Source: Pseudomonas fulva (GTDB lineage: Bacteria > Pseudomonadota > Gammaproteobacteria > Pseudomonadales > Pseudomonadaceae). From it: a DNA stretch of 64,000 bases. Location: contig NZ_CP082928.1 of the NCBI RefSeq assembly GCF_023517795.1, positions 1,674,001 through 1,738,000 of the forward strand, read 5' to 3'. Every line of letters begins with the position of its first letter. The first letter of the stretch is position 1. The position numbers and the translations under genes were made by a program. The notes beneath the pieces were generated by a model. That model worked only from the letters and a program-made list of their open reading frames with translations. It made no database searches and had not been told where the DNA came from. Shown here piece after piece: positions 49,956-60,320 of this stretch.

Positions 49956-50378
49956 TTACTCGTCAGCGTTGTCGCTGTCGTTGTTGTCGCTGTCATCGCC
50001 GTCGTTGGACTCGGCGTTTTCAGGACGTTCACGACGCTCACGGCGCTCACTGCGGTTTTCTTCGGCCTTGAGCATCTCGGACTGACCGGTAACGGCTTCG
50101 TCGCGACGGATGACCAGGTTACGGATCACGGCATCGTTGTAGCGGAAGTTGTCTTCCAGCTCGGCCAGGGCCTTGCCGCTGCACTCAACGTTCAGCATCA
50201 CGTAGTGAGCCTTGTGAACGTTGTTGATGGCGTAGGCCAGTTGACGACGGCCCCAATCTTCCAGACGGTGGATTTTGCCGCCGTCTTCTTCGATCAGCTT
50301 GGTGTAACGCTCGACCATGCCGCCGACTTGCTCGCTCTGGTCCGGGTGAACCAGAAAGATGATTTCGTAATGACGCAT
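49956..50378 (-). CDS. rpsF: 30S ribosomal protein S6
   Basis: Small subunit protein of 140 residues, partner of S18. [48 protein letters not shown] and [17 protein letters not shown] form the conserved fold (1-100). The C-terminal tail is rich in Glu, Arg, Asp and Asn and ends in acidic repeats, the part that E. coli RimK-type enzymes modify with glutamate. First gene of its operon, with a sigma-70 promoter 121 bases upstream. Confidence 0.98.
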   Translation of the reverse strand: MRHYEIIFLVHPDQSEQVGGMVERYTKLIEEDGGKIHRLEDWGRRQLAYAINNVHKAHYVMLNVECSGKALAELEDNFRYNDAVIRNLVIRRDEAVTGQSEMLKAEENRSERRERRERPENAESNDGDDSDNNDSDNADE

Positions 50379-50498
50379 GAATGCTCCTTACGGGTTGTAG
50401 CCTGCCACGAAGATGCGGTCAGGCAAGGAGTGAATGACTCTGTTGGCTTGCCGTGACGGGTGGGCGCGCAAACGCCTGCCATGACGGCAAGGGGCGAC

Positions 50499-50527
50499 AT
50501 TCTAGAGAAGCCCCCTGACGCACGCAA
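50499..50527 (-). promoter_or_regulatory. Sigma-70 promoter of the rpsF operon
   Basis: On the minus strand TTGCGT, 17 bases, TAGAAT, with the start near 50492 and a leader of about 114 bases. The leader contains a hairpin candidate around 50401-50425 (GCCTG with CAGGC, CCG in the loop side) just before the rpsF start, where an S6:S18 autoregulatory motif would sit. Confidence 0.65.
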
Positions 50528-50615
50528 GGCGATTTGGCGATTTTTTGAACAGCAGCGATTTCAGGGGCAGCACGCCCAGCGCAGACGCCGGGCGATCAGG
50601 CGTGCGCTGCGGCTT

Positions 50616-51383
50616 TTACTTGCGGCCTGCTGCCGCAAGCCCGTGGCCGCGCCGCTGGCGCAGCGCCTCGAACAGGCAGATGCCGGTGGCGACCGACACA
50701 TTGAGGCTGCTGACGCTGCCGGCCATGGGCAGCTTGACCAGGTAATCGCAGTGCTCGCGGGTCAGGCGGCGCATGCCCTTGCCTTCGGCGCCCATGATCA
50801 GCACCGTGGGGCCGGTCAGGTCCTGCTGGAACAACTCCTGCTCGGCTTCACCGGCCGTGCCGACGACCCACAGGCCGCGCTGCTGGAGTTTTTCCAGGCT
50901 GCGCGCCAGGTTGGTCACCGCCACAAGAGGAATCACCTCGGCAGCCCCACAGGCGACCTTGCGCACCACCGGGGTCAGCGTGGCCGACTTGTCCTTGGGC
51001 ACGATCACCGCCAGGGCGCCCGCCGCATCGGCGGTGCGCAGGCAGGCGCCGAGGTTGTGCGGATCGGTCACGCCATCGAGCACCAGCAACAGCGGCGGGC
51101 CTTCGCAACGATCGAGCAACTCCTCGAGCATCGCCTCGCCCCACACCTGGCTCGGGCTGACTTCGGCGACCACACCCTGGTGCACGCCCTCGACCCAGGC
51201 GTCCATCTCGCGGCGCTCGCACTGGCCGACGGCGACCCGCGCCTGGCCGGCCAGCTCGAGCAGCGGCTGCACCCGTGGGTCGCTGCGGCCATCGGCCAGC
51301 CAGATCTGCTTCACCCGCTTGGGGTGATGACGCAGCAGCGCCTCGACGGCATGCACGCCGTAGATCTTTTCCAGCTGACTCAT
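50616..51383 (-). CDS. rlmB: 23S rRNA (guanosine-2251-2'-O)-methyltransferase RlmB
   Basis: SpoU-type knotted methyltransferase of 255 residues that methylates the ribose of G2251 in the P loop of 23S rRNA. The N-terminal RNA-binding domain (about 1-75, YGVHAVEALLRHHP) precedes the catalytic knot with DPHNLGACLRTADAAG, LIMGAEGKGMRRL and MAGSVSSLNVSVATGICLFEALRQR, the three SpoU motifs. Its start overlaps the rnr stop (ATGA), so rnr-rlmB are translated together, as usual in gamma-proteobacteria. Confidence 0.95.
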   Translation of the reverse strand: MSQLEKIYGVHAVEALLRHHPKRVKQIWLADGRSDPRVQPLLELAGQARVAVGQCERREMDAWVEGVHQGVVAEVSPSQVWGEAMLEELLDRCEGPPLLLVLDGVTDPHNLGACLRTADAAGALAVIVPKDKSATLTPVVRKVACGAAEVIPLVAVTNLARSLEKLQQRGLWVVGTAGEAEQELFQQDLTGPTVLIMGAEGKGMRRLTREHCDYLVKLPMAGSVSSLNVSVATGICLFEALRQRRGHGLAAAGRK

Positions 51384-53872
51384 GACTTGGCCTTGCCTTT
51401 CGACGGGCCCTTGCGATGGCGACTCGGCTTGCCGCCCTTGTCGGTCGTCTTGGCGCCCTTCTTGCCGGAAGTCTTGGACTCGGCGAGCAGGGCCTTCTTC
51501 ACGTCACGGCTCTTCTGGACGTCGGCGTTGCCGGCCGGCGCATTGCGCGAACCCCTGCCACCGCGGCTGTCGCTGCCGGTTTCACGGCGCTTGCGGGCGG
51601 TCGGCGCCTGCTCGACACCCTGGGCCATCTCGAAATCGATCTTGCGCTCGTCCAGGTCGACGCGCATCACCGTCACCGACACGCTGTCGCCCAGGCGATA
51701 GTTGCGGCCGCTGCGCTCACCGGCGAGGCGGTGGTGCACCGGGTCGAAGTGGTAGTAATCCGCCGGCAGCGCGGTGACATGCACCAGGCCCTCGACGTAG
51801 ATGTCCTTGAGTTCGACGAACAGGCCGAAGCCGGTTACCGCCGTGATCACGCCGGGGAAGGTCTCGCCGACGCGATCCTTCATGAACTCGCACTTGAGCC
51901 AGTTGACCACGTCGCGGGTGGCTTCATCGGCACGCCGCTCGGACATCGAGCACTGCTCGCCGAGCTGCTCGAGCATCGGCTCGTCGTACGGGTAGATGCG
52001 CGCCTTGGGCATGCTGACGGCACCGGCACGCTCGACGTGCGGGGTGTCCTGCTTGGAACGGATCACACTGCGGATGGCGCGGTGGATCAGCAGGTCCGGG
52101 TAGCGGCGAATCGGCGAGGTGAAGTGCGCGTAGGCGTCGTAATTGAGGCCGAAGTGCCCCTGATTGTCGGCGCTGTAAACCGCCTGGCTGAGCGAGCGCA
52201 GCATCACGGTCTGGATCAGGTGGTAATCGTCACGCCCGCGGATGCTTTCCAGCAGTGCCTGGTAGTCCTTGGGCGACGGGCCGTCCTTGGACTTGCCACG
52301 GTGCAGGGACAGGCCCAGCTCGCCGAGGAAGGCCTTGAGTTTCTCCAGGCGCTCCGGCGGCGGGCCGTCGTGTACGCGGTACAGCGCCGGAATGCCGTGC
52401 TTCTGCATGAACGCCGCGGTGGCCACGTTGGCGGCCAGCATGCACTCCTCGATCAGCTTGTGGGCATCGTTGCGCTGGGTCGGGCGGATTTCCGCGATCT
52501 TGCGGCCCGAGCCGAAGATGATGCGGGTTTCCTGGGTTTCGAAGTCGATGGCGCCGCGCTCGTGGCGCGCGGTGAGCAGCACCTGATAGAGCGAATAGAG
52601 TTGCTTGAGGTGCGGCAGCACCTCCTTGTACTCGTTGCGCAGGGCCTTGCCTTCGCTGCTCTTGGGCTGCTCGAGCATGGCGCTGACCTTGTTGTAGGTC
52701 AGGCGCGCGTGGGAGTGGATCACCGCCTCGTAGAACTTGTAGTCGGTCATCTTGCCGGTCTTGGAGATCGAGATCTCGCAGACCATGGCCAGGCGGTCGA
52801 CCTTGGGGTTCAGCGAGCACAGGCCGTTGGACAGCTCCTCCGGCAGCATGGGAATGACCCGCTCCGGGAAATACACCGAGTTGCCGCGCACCTGGGCCTC
52901 GGCATCCAGCGCCGAACCGACCTTCACGTAATGGGAAACGTCGGCGATGGCCACGTAGAGCTTCCAGCCACCGGAGAACAGCCGCCAGTTGCTGCCGTTC
53001 TTCTCGCAATACACCGCGTCGTCGAAGTCCCGGGCATCCTCACCGTCGATGGTGACGAAGGGGATATGGCGCATGTCGACGCGGTTCTCCTTGTCCTTTT
53101 CCTCGACCTCGGGCTTGAGCTTGCGGGCTTCCTTGAGCACCGCCTCGGGCCAGACGTGGGGGATGTCGTAGCTGCGCAGCGCCACGTCGATTTCCATGCC
53201 CGGCGCCATGTAGTTGCCGACCACTTCGGTCACGTCGCCCTGGGGCTGGAAGCGCGGCGTCGGCCAATGGGTGATCGTCACTTCGACGAACTGGCCCTGC
53301 TTGGCGCCGCCATTGCGGCCAGCGGTAACCAGCACTTCCTGCTGGATCTTCGGGTTGTCGGGAATCACGAAGCCGATGCCGCTCTCTTCGTAGTAACGAC
53401 CGACGATGGTCTCGTGACCACGGGAGATCACCTCGACGATGGCGCCTTCGCGACGACCGCGCCGGTCGAAGCCGGATACCCGCGCCAGCGCGCGGTCGCC
53501 ATCGAATACCAGGCGCATCTGCGCCGGGCTGAGGAACAGGTCGTCGCTGCCGTCATCGGGCACCAGGAAGCCGAAGCCGTCGCGGTGACCGCTGACCCGG
53601 CCGAGGATCAGGTCCAGCTTGTCCACCGGGGCATAGGTGCCGCGGCGGGTGTAGATCAGTTGACCGTCGCGCTCCATGGCGCGCAGCCGGCGGCGCAGGG
53701 CTTCGATCTGCTCGTCGGTGGTCAGCCCGAATTCGTCGAGCAGTTCCTCGCGACTGGCGGGCGAGCCGCGATCAGCCAGCTGCTGAAGAATCAGCTCGCG
53801 GCTGGGGATGGGGTTGTCATACTTTTCCGCTTCTCGAGCGGCCTCGGGATCGAGGGATTGCCAATCGGCCAT
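51380..53872 (-). CDS. rnr: ribonuclease R
   Basis: Processive 3'-5' exoribonuclease for structured RNA, 830 residues. Order of domains: N-terminal helix-turn-helix-like (about 20-90), two cold-shock OB folds (about 90-250), the RNB catalytic domain with the metal-binding aspartates in DGEDARDFDDAVYCE (about 280-620), an S1 domain (about 645-730, PGVITAVTGFGLFVELKDIYVEGLVHV) and a Lys/Arg/Gly-rich tail (about 745-830). Length agrees with Pseudomonas RNase R. An 819-residue frame on the other strand is its mirror. The tRNA promoter diverges from its upstream region. Confidence 0.96.
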   Translation of the reverse strand: MADWQSLDPEAAREAEKYDNPIPSRELILQQLADRGSPASREELLDEFGLTTDEQIEALRRRLRAMERDGQLIYTRRGTYAPVDKLDLILGRVSGHRDGFGFLVPDDGSDDLFLSPAQMRLVFDGDRALARVSGFDRRGRREGAIVEVISRGHETIVGRYYEESGIGFVIPDNPKIQQEVLVTAGRNGGAKQGQFVEVTITHWPTPRFQPQGDVTEVVGNYMAPGMEIDVALRSYDIPHVWPEAVLKEARKLKPEVEEKDKENRVDMRHIPFVTIDGEDARDFDDAVYCEKNGSNWRLFSGGWKLYVAIADVSHYVKVGSALDAEAQVRGNSVYFPERVIPMLPEELSNGLCSLNPKVDRLAMVCEISISKTGKMTDYKFYEAVIHSHARLTYNKVSAMLEQPKSSEGKALRNEYKEVLPHLKQLYSLYQVLLTARHERGAIDFETQETRIIFGSGRKIAEIRPTQRNDAHKLIEECMLAANVATAAFMQKHGIPALYRVHDGPPPERLEKLKAFLGELGLSLHRGKSKDGPSPKDYQALLESIRGRDDYHLIQTVMLRSLSQAVYSADNQGHFGLNYDAYAHFTSPIRRYPDLLIHRAIRSVIRSKQDTPHVERAGAVSMPKARIYPYDEPMLEQLGEQCSMSERRADEATRDVVNWLKCEFMKDRVGETFPGVITAVTGFGLFVELKDIYVEGLVHVTALPADYYHFDPVHHRLAGERSGRNYRLGDSVSVTVMRVDLDERKIDFEMAQGVEQAPTARKRRETGSDSRGGRGSRNAPAGNADVQKSRDVKKALLAESKTSGKKGAKTTDKGGKPSRHRKGPSKGKAKS

Positions 53873-53982
53873 TAGAAACTGTTCACCTTATCTATAGAGT
53901 CGGTTTTTGCCATGTGTGTATTGAAGCGCGAAAGCGCCCTCCGGGTCAGCTTTCGCCGAGAATAATTTTTCGACGTCAGGGG

Positions 53983-54011
53983 TTTACAAGGTAAAAGCAC
54001 GACCGTATAGT
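53983..54011 (+). promoter_or_regulatory. Sigma-70 promoter of the tRNA-Leu pair
   Basis: TTTACA, 17 bases, TATAGT, followed by the GC-rich discriminator TCGCGCCC usual for stringently controlled stable RNA genes. The start near 54018 gives a leader of about 57 bases before the first tRNA. Confidence 0.8.
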
Positions 54012-54074
54012 TCGCGCCCACAGCGTCGAGCAGACGTTGTAACACGGAACAGATGAGCAATCATCAGTTTCAGT

Positions 54075-54161
54075 GCCCAGGTGGCGGAATTGGTAGACGC
54101 GCTGGTTTCAGGTATCAGTGATCGCAAGATCGTGGAAGTTCGAGTCTTCTCCTGGGCACCA
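54075..54161 (+). tRNA. tRNA-Leu (anticodon CAG), copy 1
   Basis: An 87-base tRNA with encoded CCA. Acceptor arms GCCCAGG and CCTGGGC pair fully, the anticodon loop TTCAGGT gives CAG (reads CUG, the main leucine codon in this GC-rich genome), the long variable arm TGATC-GCAA-GATCG marks leucine tRNA, and the T arm has TTCGAGT. It comes from the promoter at 53983-54011. Confidence 0.97.
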
Positions 54162-54244
54162 AATTTCGTGAAGCAGCTTGATAACCTGCTTTGCAAATAA
54201 CGGACGTAATGATCCGTACCGGCAACGGTGAACATTACTGCAGT

Positions 54245-54331
54245 GCCCAGGTGGCGGAATTGGTAGACGCGCTGGTTTCAGGTATCAGTGATCGCAAGAT
54301 CGTGGAAGTTCGAGTCTTCTCCTGGGCACCA
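54245..54331 (+). tRNA. tRNA-Leu (anticodon CAG), copy 2
   Basis: Identical over all 87 bases to the copy at 54075-54161, with 83 bases between them. The identity extends a few bases into both flanks (CAGT before, AATT after). It is followed by an intrinsic terminator. Confidence 0.97.
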
Positions 54332-54336
54332 AATTC

Positions 54337-54366
54337 AAAAAACCGAGCCAATGGCTCGGTTTTTTA
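54337..54366. terminator. Two-way terminator between tRNA-Leu and the chemoreceptor
   Basis: Stem CCGAGCC and GGCTCGG (54343-54349, 54353-54359) with an A-run before and a T-run after, so it can end both the tRNA transcript and the converging chemoreceptor transcript. Confidence 0.92.
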
Positions 54367-54423
54367 TTGCCTGCGAAAAAGTACCGCAGAGCCTGGTGAA
54401 CACCAGGCCCCACGCAGCCAGTC

Positions 54424-56358
54424 TCATACTTTGAACTGCCCCAGGCTGCCCTTGAGCTGACCCGCCAGGCCATCGAGCACCCGACCGCTATTGGCCGTTG
54501 CCGCCACCGCCTCGGCCGCACGCTGGGCTTCGGCATGGATCACCTCGACCCGCCCACGCACCGCATCGGCACCTTCGGCCTGGTGCGCCGCCGCCTGAGT
54601 CGCCGTATTGATGGCGCCATGTACGTCCTCCACGGAGCGCTGCACCGCCTGCTGGATTCGCGCACTCTCGCGCAGCGCCGCCAGGCCCTGATCGGCCTGT
54701 TGCCCAGCCTGGCCGACCGCCTCGACCGCTTCGCGCGCTCCCTGCTGCAGGGCGACGATATGCGACTGGATATCGCCGGTGGACTGCTGGGTCTTGCTGG
54801 CCAACGCCCGCACTTCGTCGGCCACCACGGCAAAACCGCGGCCGCTCTCGCCCGCCCGTGCCGCCTCGATGGCCGCGTTGAGGGCCAACAGGTTGGTCTG
54901 CTCGGCGATCGAACGGATCACCGTGAGCACCACCTCGATCTGTTCGCTCTGCTTGGCCAGCCGCTCGATGACCGCCGCCCCGGCATCGACCCGCTGCACC
55001 AGCTCTTCGATGGAGCTGCCGACCCGATTGGCGATCGCGGCATTTTCCTGGGTCGATTGGCGAATGGCTTCGACCCGCTGCAGCGCCTCCTGCATGGCGC
55101 GGCTCTCCGCCTGGGCCTCGTCGGCCATCGCCGCCAGTGCCTGCAAACTGGCCGCCACCTCGTCACGCTGGCGCTCGGCGGCCGCCTCCGCCGCGGCACT
55201 GCGGGTGCTCAGGGCACTGATCTCCTGCCCGGTGCGCACCGCCACTTCGCCCGCCTCACGAACGATGGGCTGCAGCTTGGCGACGAACCGATTGACCGCC
55301 GAAGCCATTTCGCCCACCTCGTCACGGCTGTCGATTTCGATTCGCCGGGTCAGATCCCCCTCGCCGGCGGCCAGATCGTCGAGCGCCGCGATCAGGGTAC
55401 GCAGGCGCACCACCACGCGGCGCCCCAGCACGATGGCCAGCGCCAGCAGCACCCCCAAACCGACCACCGCAAGGCCCAACCCGATGCGCCAGCGCAAGTT
55501 GGCGGCAGCGGCATCCACCGCCACATTGGTATTGGTCGCCATGCCCTGGGCGGCCTGCTGTGCCGATGCCAGACGCTGCGACAGCGCCTTGGCACTGTCC
55601 GTGGAAGCACCGGCCAGGCTATCGGCGACCAATTGCCCACCGCTGGCCAGCAAGGCCTCGAACCGCTTGTCCACAGCCACCAGTTCGGCATCGATGGCGG
55701 CCGTGGAGACGCCCATCAGCACCTTGCCGATTTCCACATCGTTGGGACTGATGCTGGCTTCGACGAAATACACCTTGGGGTCGGTCTTGGCCGCATTGAT
55801 CACCTTGTCCAGGGCACGCTCGCCCTCCCCCCTGTCGAGCAAGCTCTTGATCTGCTCGTTCTGGCGGTTGAGGTAACGGGTCAGATGGTTACCCTCGGCG
55901 TCGTCGTAGATCACGAATAGCACGTTGGGGTTACGCTGCGCACGGCGGGCGAATTCCGACAGTGCGGGAATATCGGAATCCCACATGGCCCGCGGCGCCA
56001 CGGCGGCGAGCAGCTGCGCCAGATCATTGGCGGAATCACGCAGACTGCGCTCGAGACTGGCGCGGATCTGCACCCGCTCTTCGCCGAGACGGCTCGACAA
56101 CCCGGCCGACAGGCTCTCGCGGGTACGCACCGAAAGCCCACCCAGGCTTGCCGAAACCTCCTGGTTGGCCTGTTCCAGCTCGCTTGCCAGGCGCTGGGAG
56201 TCACTGCCCAACTGGCGCTCCAGATCGGTCACCAGACCGTCCACGGTACTGCGAGTCAGGGCCAGCACCAGCAGCACCTGAACCAACAAGGCCACGCCCA
56301 GGGCAATGAACACGGGCAACAGCAGGCGACTACGCAACAGCGATAACACAGCGATCAC
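54424..56358 (-). CDS. methyl-accepting chemotaxis protein
   Basis: Chemoreceptor of 644 residues. TM1 (about 11-35) is followed by a periplasmic region of about 250 residues, mostly helical, without a Cache signature that I recognise, then TM2 (about 290-310, [19 protein letters not shown]), a HAMP domain (about 315-365, [27 protein letters not shown]) and the signalling hairpin [42 protein letters not shown]. There is no C-terminal CheR-binding pentapeptide. The GTG at 56358 has GGAGGA 7 bases upstream, better than an in-frame start at 56409. The ligand is unknown. It lies alone between purA and the tRNA pair. Confidence 0.9.
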   Translation of the reverse strand: MIAVLSLLRSRLLLPVFIALGVALLVQVLLVLALTRSTVDGLVTDLERQLGSDSQRLASELEQANQEVSASLGGLSVRTRESLSAGLSSRLGEERVQIRASLERSLRDSANDLAQLLAAVAPRAMWDSDIPALSEFARRAQRNPNVLFVIYDDAEGNHLTRYLNRQNEQIKSLLDRGEGERALDKVINAAKTDPKVYFVEASISPNDVEIGKVLMGVSTAAIDAELVAVDKRFEALLASGGQLVADSLAGASTDSAKALSQRLASAQQAAQGMATNTNVAVDAAAANLRWRIGLGLAVVGLGVLLALAIVLGRRVVVRLRTLIAALDDLAAGEGDLTRRIEIDSRDEVGEMASAVNRFVAKLQPIVREAGEVAVRTGQEISALSTRSAAAEAAAERQRDEVAASLQALAAMADEAQAESRAMQEALQRVEAIRQSTQENAAIANRVGSSIEELVQRVDAGAAVIERLAKQSEQIEVVLTVIRSIAEQTNLLALNAAIEAARAGESGRGFAVVADEVRALASKTQQSTGDIQSHIVALQQGAREAVEAVGQAGQQADQGLAALRESARIQQAVQRSVEDVHGAINTATQAAAHQAEGADAVRGRVEVIHAEAQRAAEAVAATANSGRVLDGLAGQLKGSLGQFKV

Positions 56359-56477
56359 GGGCAAATCCTCCGACCGCCAGGGGAGCGGCAACTTCAGGGG
56401 TAGGATCAAGACGAAGCAAGGCGCGTGCCGGGTAGCGGCACATCGCCAGATTGCGCCGCGCCCTGGCGCCCGTCAAA

Positions 56478-56509
56478 CGAAAAACGGGCCGCCCAAGGGC
56501 GACCCGTTT
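56478..56509 (-). terminator. Intrinsic terminator after purA
   Basis: On the minus strand 13-base arms with one T-G wobble (56482-56509) and a very short loop are followed by TTTTTCG. It lies 38 bases after the purA stop. Confidence 0.88.
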
Positions 56510-56547
56510 CGTTTACCGACCCAAGGCTCGGAACGAGCCCTCGCCAC

Positions 56548-57873
<1,326 letters not shown>

Positions 57874-57919
57874 TCACGGCCGGCGAAAGTAAATCAGAAT
57901 AGACGACCCCGTGGGCCAC

Positions 57920-59104
57920 TCAGTCCAGCGCCAGCACCTGCCAGCGACCGTCGTGCAATACCAGTTGGCGATCGCAGCGCGCCTGCGCCGCCTCACCCAG
58001 TTCCTGCCCCGGCAGCGCCTGCACCACGCGCTCACCATCGGCACGCAAGCGGCGAACCGCCTGCCACAGGTAGACGTCATGGCTGTCCGGTGCCCAGATA
58101 CCCGCCGGCTCTTCGCCAAGGGGCATGTGGCCGAGCGTCACCAGCGTCTTCAGGTCGGTGGAGAAACCGGTAGCCGGCCGGGCACGGCCGAAGTCGGCGC
58201 CGATGTCGTCGTAACGCCCGCCCTGGGCGATGGCCTGCCCCACGGACGGTACGAACGCGGCGAACACCACGCCGGTGTGGTAGTGGTAACCGCGCAGCTC
58301 GCCCAGGTCGAAATACAGCGGCAGCTCCGGGTAGCGCAGCTCCAGCGCATCGGCGATGGCCACCAGCTCATCCAGGGCGGCATGCACGTCGTCCGGCGCA
58401 TCGACCAGGCAGGCCTGGGCCAGATCCAGCACGTCGCGACTCCCGCACAGCTCGGCCAGGGCGCGCAGCATGCGGCGCAACGAGTCGGGCAGCGCCTCGG
58501 TGAGCGCATCGATCTCGTCCATGGCCTTGCGCTGCAGGGCGTCGAACAGCTGCTGCTCGGCTTCACCGGAGAGTTCGGCGGCACGCACCAGGCCGCGGTA
58601 GATACCGACGTGACCCAGGTCCATGTGCACGTCCGGCACGTCGGCCAGCTCCAGGGTGTCGACCAGCAGGCTGATCACTTCGACATCGCTGGCCGGGCTG
58701 GCGTCGCCGTACAGCTCGGCGCCCAGCTGGATCGGGCTGCGCGAGGTGGTCAGCGCCCGCGGCTGCGCATGCAGCACGCTGCCGGCGTAGCACAGACGGC
58801 TCGGGCCCTCACGGCGCAGGGTGTGCGCATCGATGCGCGCGACCTGCGGGGTGATGTCGGCACGAAAGCCCATCTGCCGGCCGGACAGCGGATCGGTCAC
58901 CTTGAAGGTGCGCAGATCCAGGTCCTGGCCCGCGCCGGTGAGCAGCGATTCCAGGTACTCGATGTGGGGGGTAACCACGAATTCATAACCCCAGCGCTGG
59001 AACAGATCCAGCACCTGACGACGCGCGATTTCGATGCGCGCCGCTTCCGGGGGCAATACTTCTTCGATCCCATCTGGCAGCAGCCAGCGGTCTACCGTTG
59101 CCAT
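57920..59104 (-). CDS. hisZ: ATP phosphoribosyltransferase regulatory subunit HisZ
   Basis: A 394-residue paralogue of histidyl-tRNA synthetase that activates the short HisG in the first step of histidine synthesis. [50 protein letters not shown] gives class II motif 1; [15 protein letters not shown] and [21 protein letters not shown] are typical of HisZ, and no anticodon-binding domain is present. I chose ATG 59104 from the family start; the frame is open to 59359 across the upstream gap, without family similarity. hisG is not in the window. Confidence 0.93.
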   Translation of the reverse strand: MATVDRWLLPDGIEEVLPPEAARIEIARRQVLDLFQRWGYEFVVTPHIEYLESLLTGAGQDLDLRTFKVTDPLSGRQMGFRADITPQVARIDAHTLRREGPSRLCYAGSVLHAQPRALTTSRSPIQLGAELYGDASPASDVEVISLLVDTLELADVPDVHMDLGHVGIYRGLVRAAELSGEAEQQLFDALQRKAMDEIDALTEALPDSLRRMLRALAELCGSRDVLDLAQACLVDAPDDVHAALDELVAIADALELRYPELPLYFDLGELRGYHYHTGVVFAAFVPSVGQAIAQGGRYDDIGADFGRARPATGFSTDLKTLVTLGHMPLGEEPAGIWAPDSHDVYLWQAVRRLRADGERVVQALPGQELGEAAQARCDRQLVLHDGRWQVLALD

Positions 59105-59322
59105 TTCGCCATTTCCCTCTTGATTCGGGCGGCACAAGCCTTCAGTGAAGCGGATGGAAAGCCGAGCCCAGCAACAGGCCGGTCGACTCCAGGAACGGGC
59201 ATCGAGACGATCAGAGATTTGATTGCACGAAGCCCCCACGCCAGCGGCGCGGAAAGGGGCAAGGTCAGGGACCTTGAAAGACAGAACGTAACGCTCAGTT
59301 CGTGCCGCATGATTCCCACAGG

Positions 59323-59347
59323 CGCAAAAAAGCCGGGATTTTCCCGG
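59323..59347 (-). terminator. Intrinsic terminator after hflC
   Basis: On the minus strand stem GCCGGGA and TCCCGGC (59330-59346) with a 3-base loop and a following TTTTTT (59324-59329). It ends the hflX-hflK-hflC unit 104 bases after hflC. Confidence 0.88.
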
Positions 59348-59375
59348 CTGCCGCATCATACCACGCCAAAAGCCT

Positions 59376-59439
59376 CAAGCCGCAAGCTTCACACGACAAG
59401 CGAACACTCGGCATCGCTTGCGGCGTTTGGCTTGCGGCT
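59376..59439. repeat. Inverted repeat between hflC and its terminator
   Basis: Perfect 10-base arms AGCCGCAAGC (59376-59385) and GCTTGCGGCT (59430-59439), with a further GCTTGCGGC at 59416-59424. It lies in the 346-base gap between hflC and hisZ. The rest of that gap holds only the terminator listed separately. Confidence 0.6.
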
Positions 59440-59450
59440 CAGGGGCCGCG

Positions 59451-60320
59451 TTATGGCTTGGACTTCTCCAGGTAACGGAAGAAATCGCTGCTCGGATCCA
59501 GCACCAGCACGTCACGCTTGTCGGCGAAGCTCTCGCGATAGGCGTTCAGGCTGCGATAGAAGGAGTAGAACTCCTGATCCTGGCCATAGGCCCTGGAGTA
59601 GATGGCAGCGGCCTGGGCATCACCCTCACCGCGCAATTCCTCGGCCTGGCGATAGGCCTCGGCGAGAATCACGCGCTGCTGACGATCGGCGTCGGCACGA
59701 ATGCCTTCTGCCAGCTCCTTACCCTTGGCACGGTGCTCACGGGCCTCGCGCTCACGCTCCGAGCTCATCCGATCGAAAACGCTGCGATTGACTTCCTTGG
59801 GCAGGTCGATGGCCTTGACGCGAACGTCCACCACCTCGATACCCAGTTCACGCTGCGCCGCACGGTTCAGCGAAGCGGTCACGTCAGCCATCAGCGCGTC
59901 ACGCTCGCCGGACACCGACTCGTGCAGGGTGCGCTTACCGAACTGGTCGCGCAGCGATGCCTCGAGACGACGGGACAGACGCTCGTCGGCGATCTGCTTC
60001 ATGCCCGAGGTCGCGGTGTAATAACGCTCGGCATCCAGCACGCGCCACTTGGCGTAGGCATCGACCATCAGCGCCTTCTTCTCGAGGGTCAGGAAGCGCG
60101 AGTTGACGGTATCCAGGGTCAGCAGGCGGGCATCGAACTTGCGCACCTGGTTGACGTAAGGAATCTTCATGTGCAGACCCGGCTGCACGTCCGCCTCGAC
60201 GATTCGCCCGAACTGCAGCAATACCGCCCGCTCGGTCTGCGCCACGATGTAGAAGCTGCTCCACGCCACCAGGGCCAGCACCACGCCTGCGATCAGGGTC
60301 ACCAGTGATTTATTGCTCAT
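59451..60320 (-). CDS. hflC: FtsH protease modulator HflC
   Basis: SPFH-domain membrane protein of 289 residues that with HflK forms a cage around FtsH and limits its proteolysis. It has one N-terminal anchor (about 6-25, SLVTLIAGVVLALVAWSSFYIV) and the band-7 domain: QTERAVLLQFGRIVEADVQPGLHMKIPYVNQVRKFD and a long helix REREAREHRAKGKELAEGIRADADRQ. I chose the ATG at 60320, which shares one base with the hflK stop (TGATG); a TTG one codon upstream is possible. The terminator follows. Confidence 0.96.
   Translation of the reverse strand: MSNKSLVTLIAGVVLALVAWSSFYIVAQTERAVLLQFGRIVEADVQPGLHMKIPYVNQVRKFDARLLTLDTVNSRFLTLEKKALMVDAYAKWRVLDAERYYTATSGMKQIADERLSRRLEASLRDQFGKRTLHESVSGERDALMADVTASLNRAAQRELGIEVVDVRVKAIDLPKEVNRSVFDRMSSEREREAREHRAKGKELAEGIRADADRQQRVILAEAYRQAEELRGEGDAQAAAIYSRAYGQDQEFYSFYRSLNAYRESFADKRDVLVLDPSSDFFRYLEKSKP

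Noticed and set aside
51416..53875. An 819-residue open frame on the plus strand opposite rnr
   Set aside because: Antisense mirror of rnr. The length reflects high GC content and not a second gene.
54075..54331. The two tRNA-Leu copies as attachment repeats of an integrated element
   Set aside because: Only 83 bases lie between them, both are complete tRNAs, and no integrase gene is near.
59105..59359. N-terminal extension of hisZ by 85 residues
   Set aside because: The extension crosses the hflC terminator and has no family similarity; HisZ starts at the ATG at 59104.
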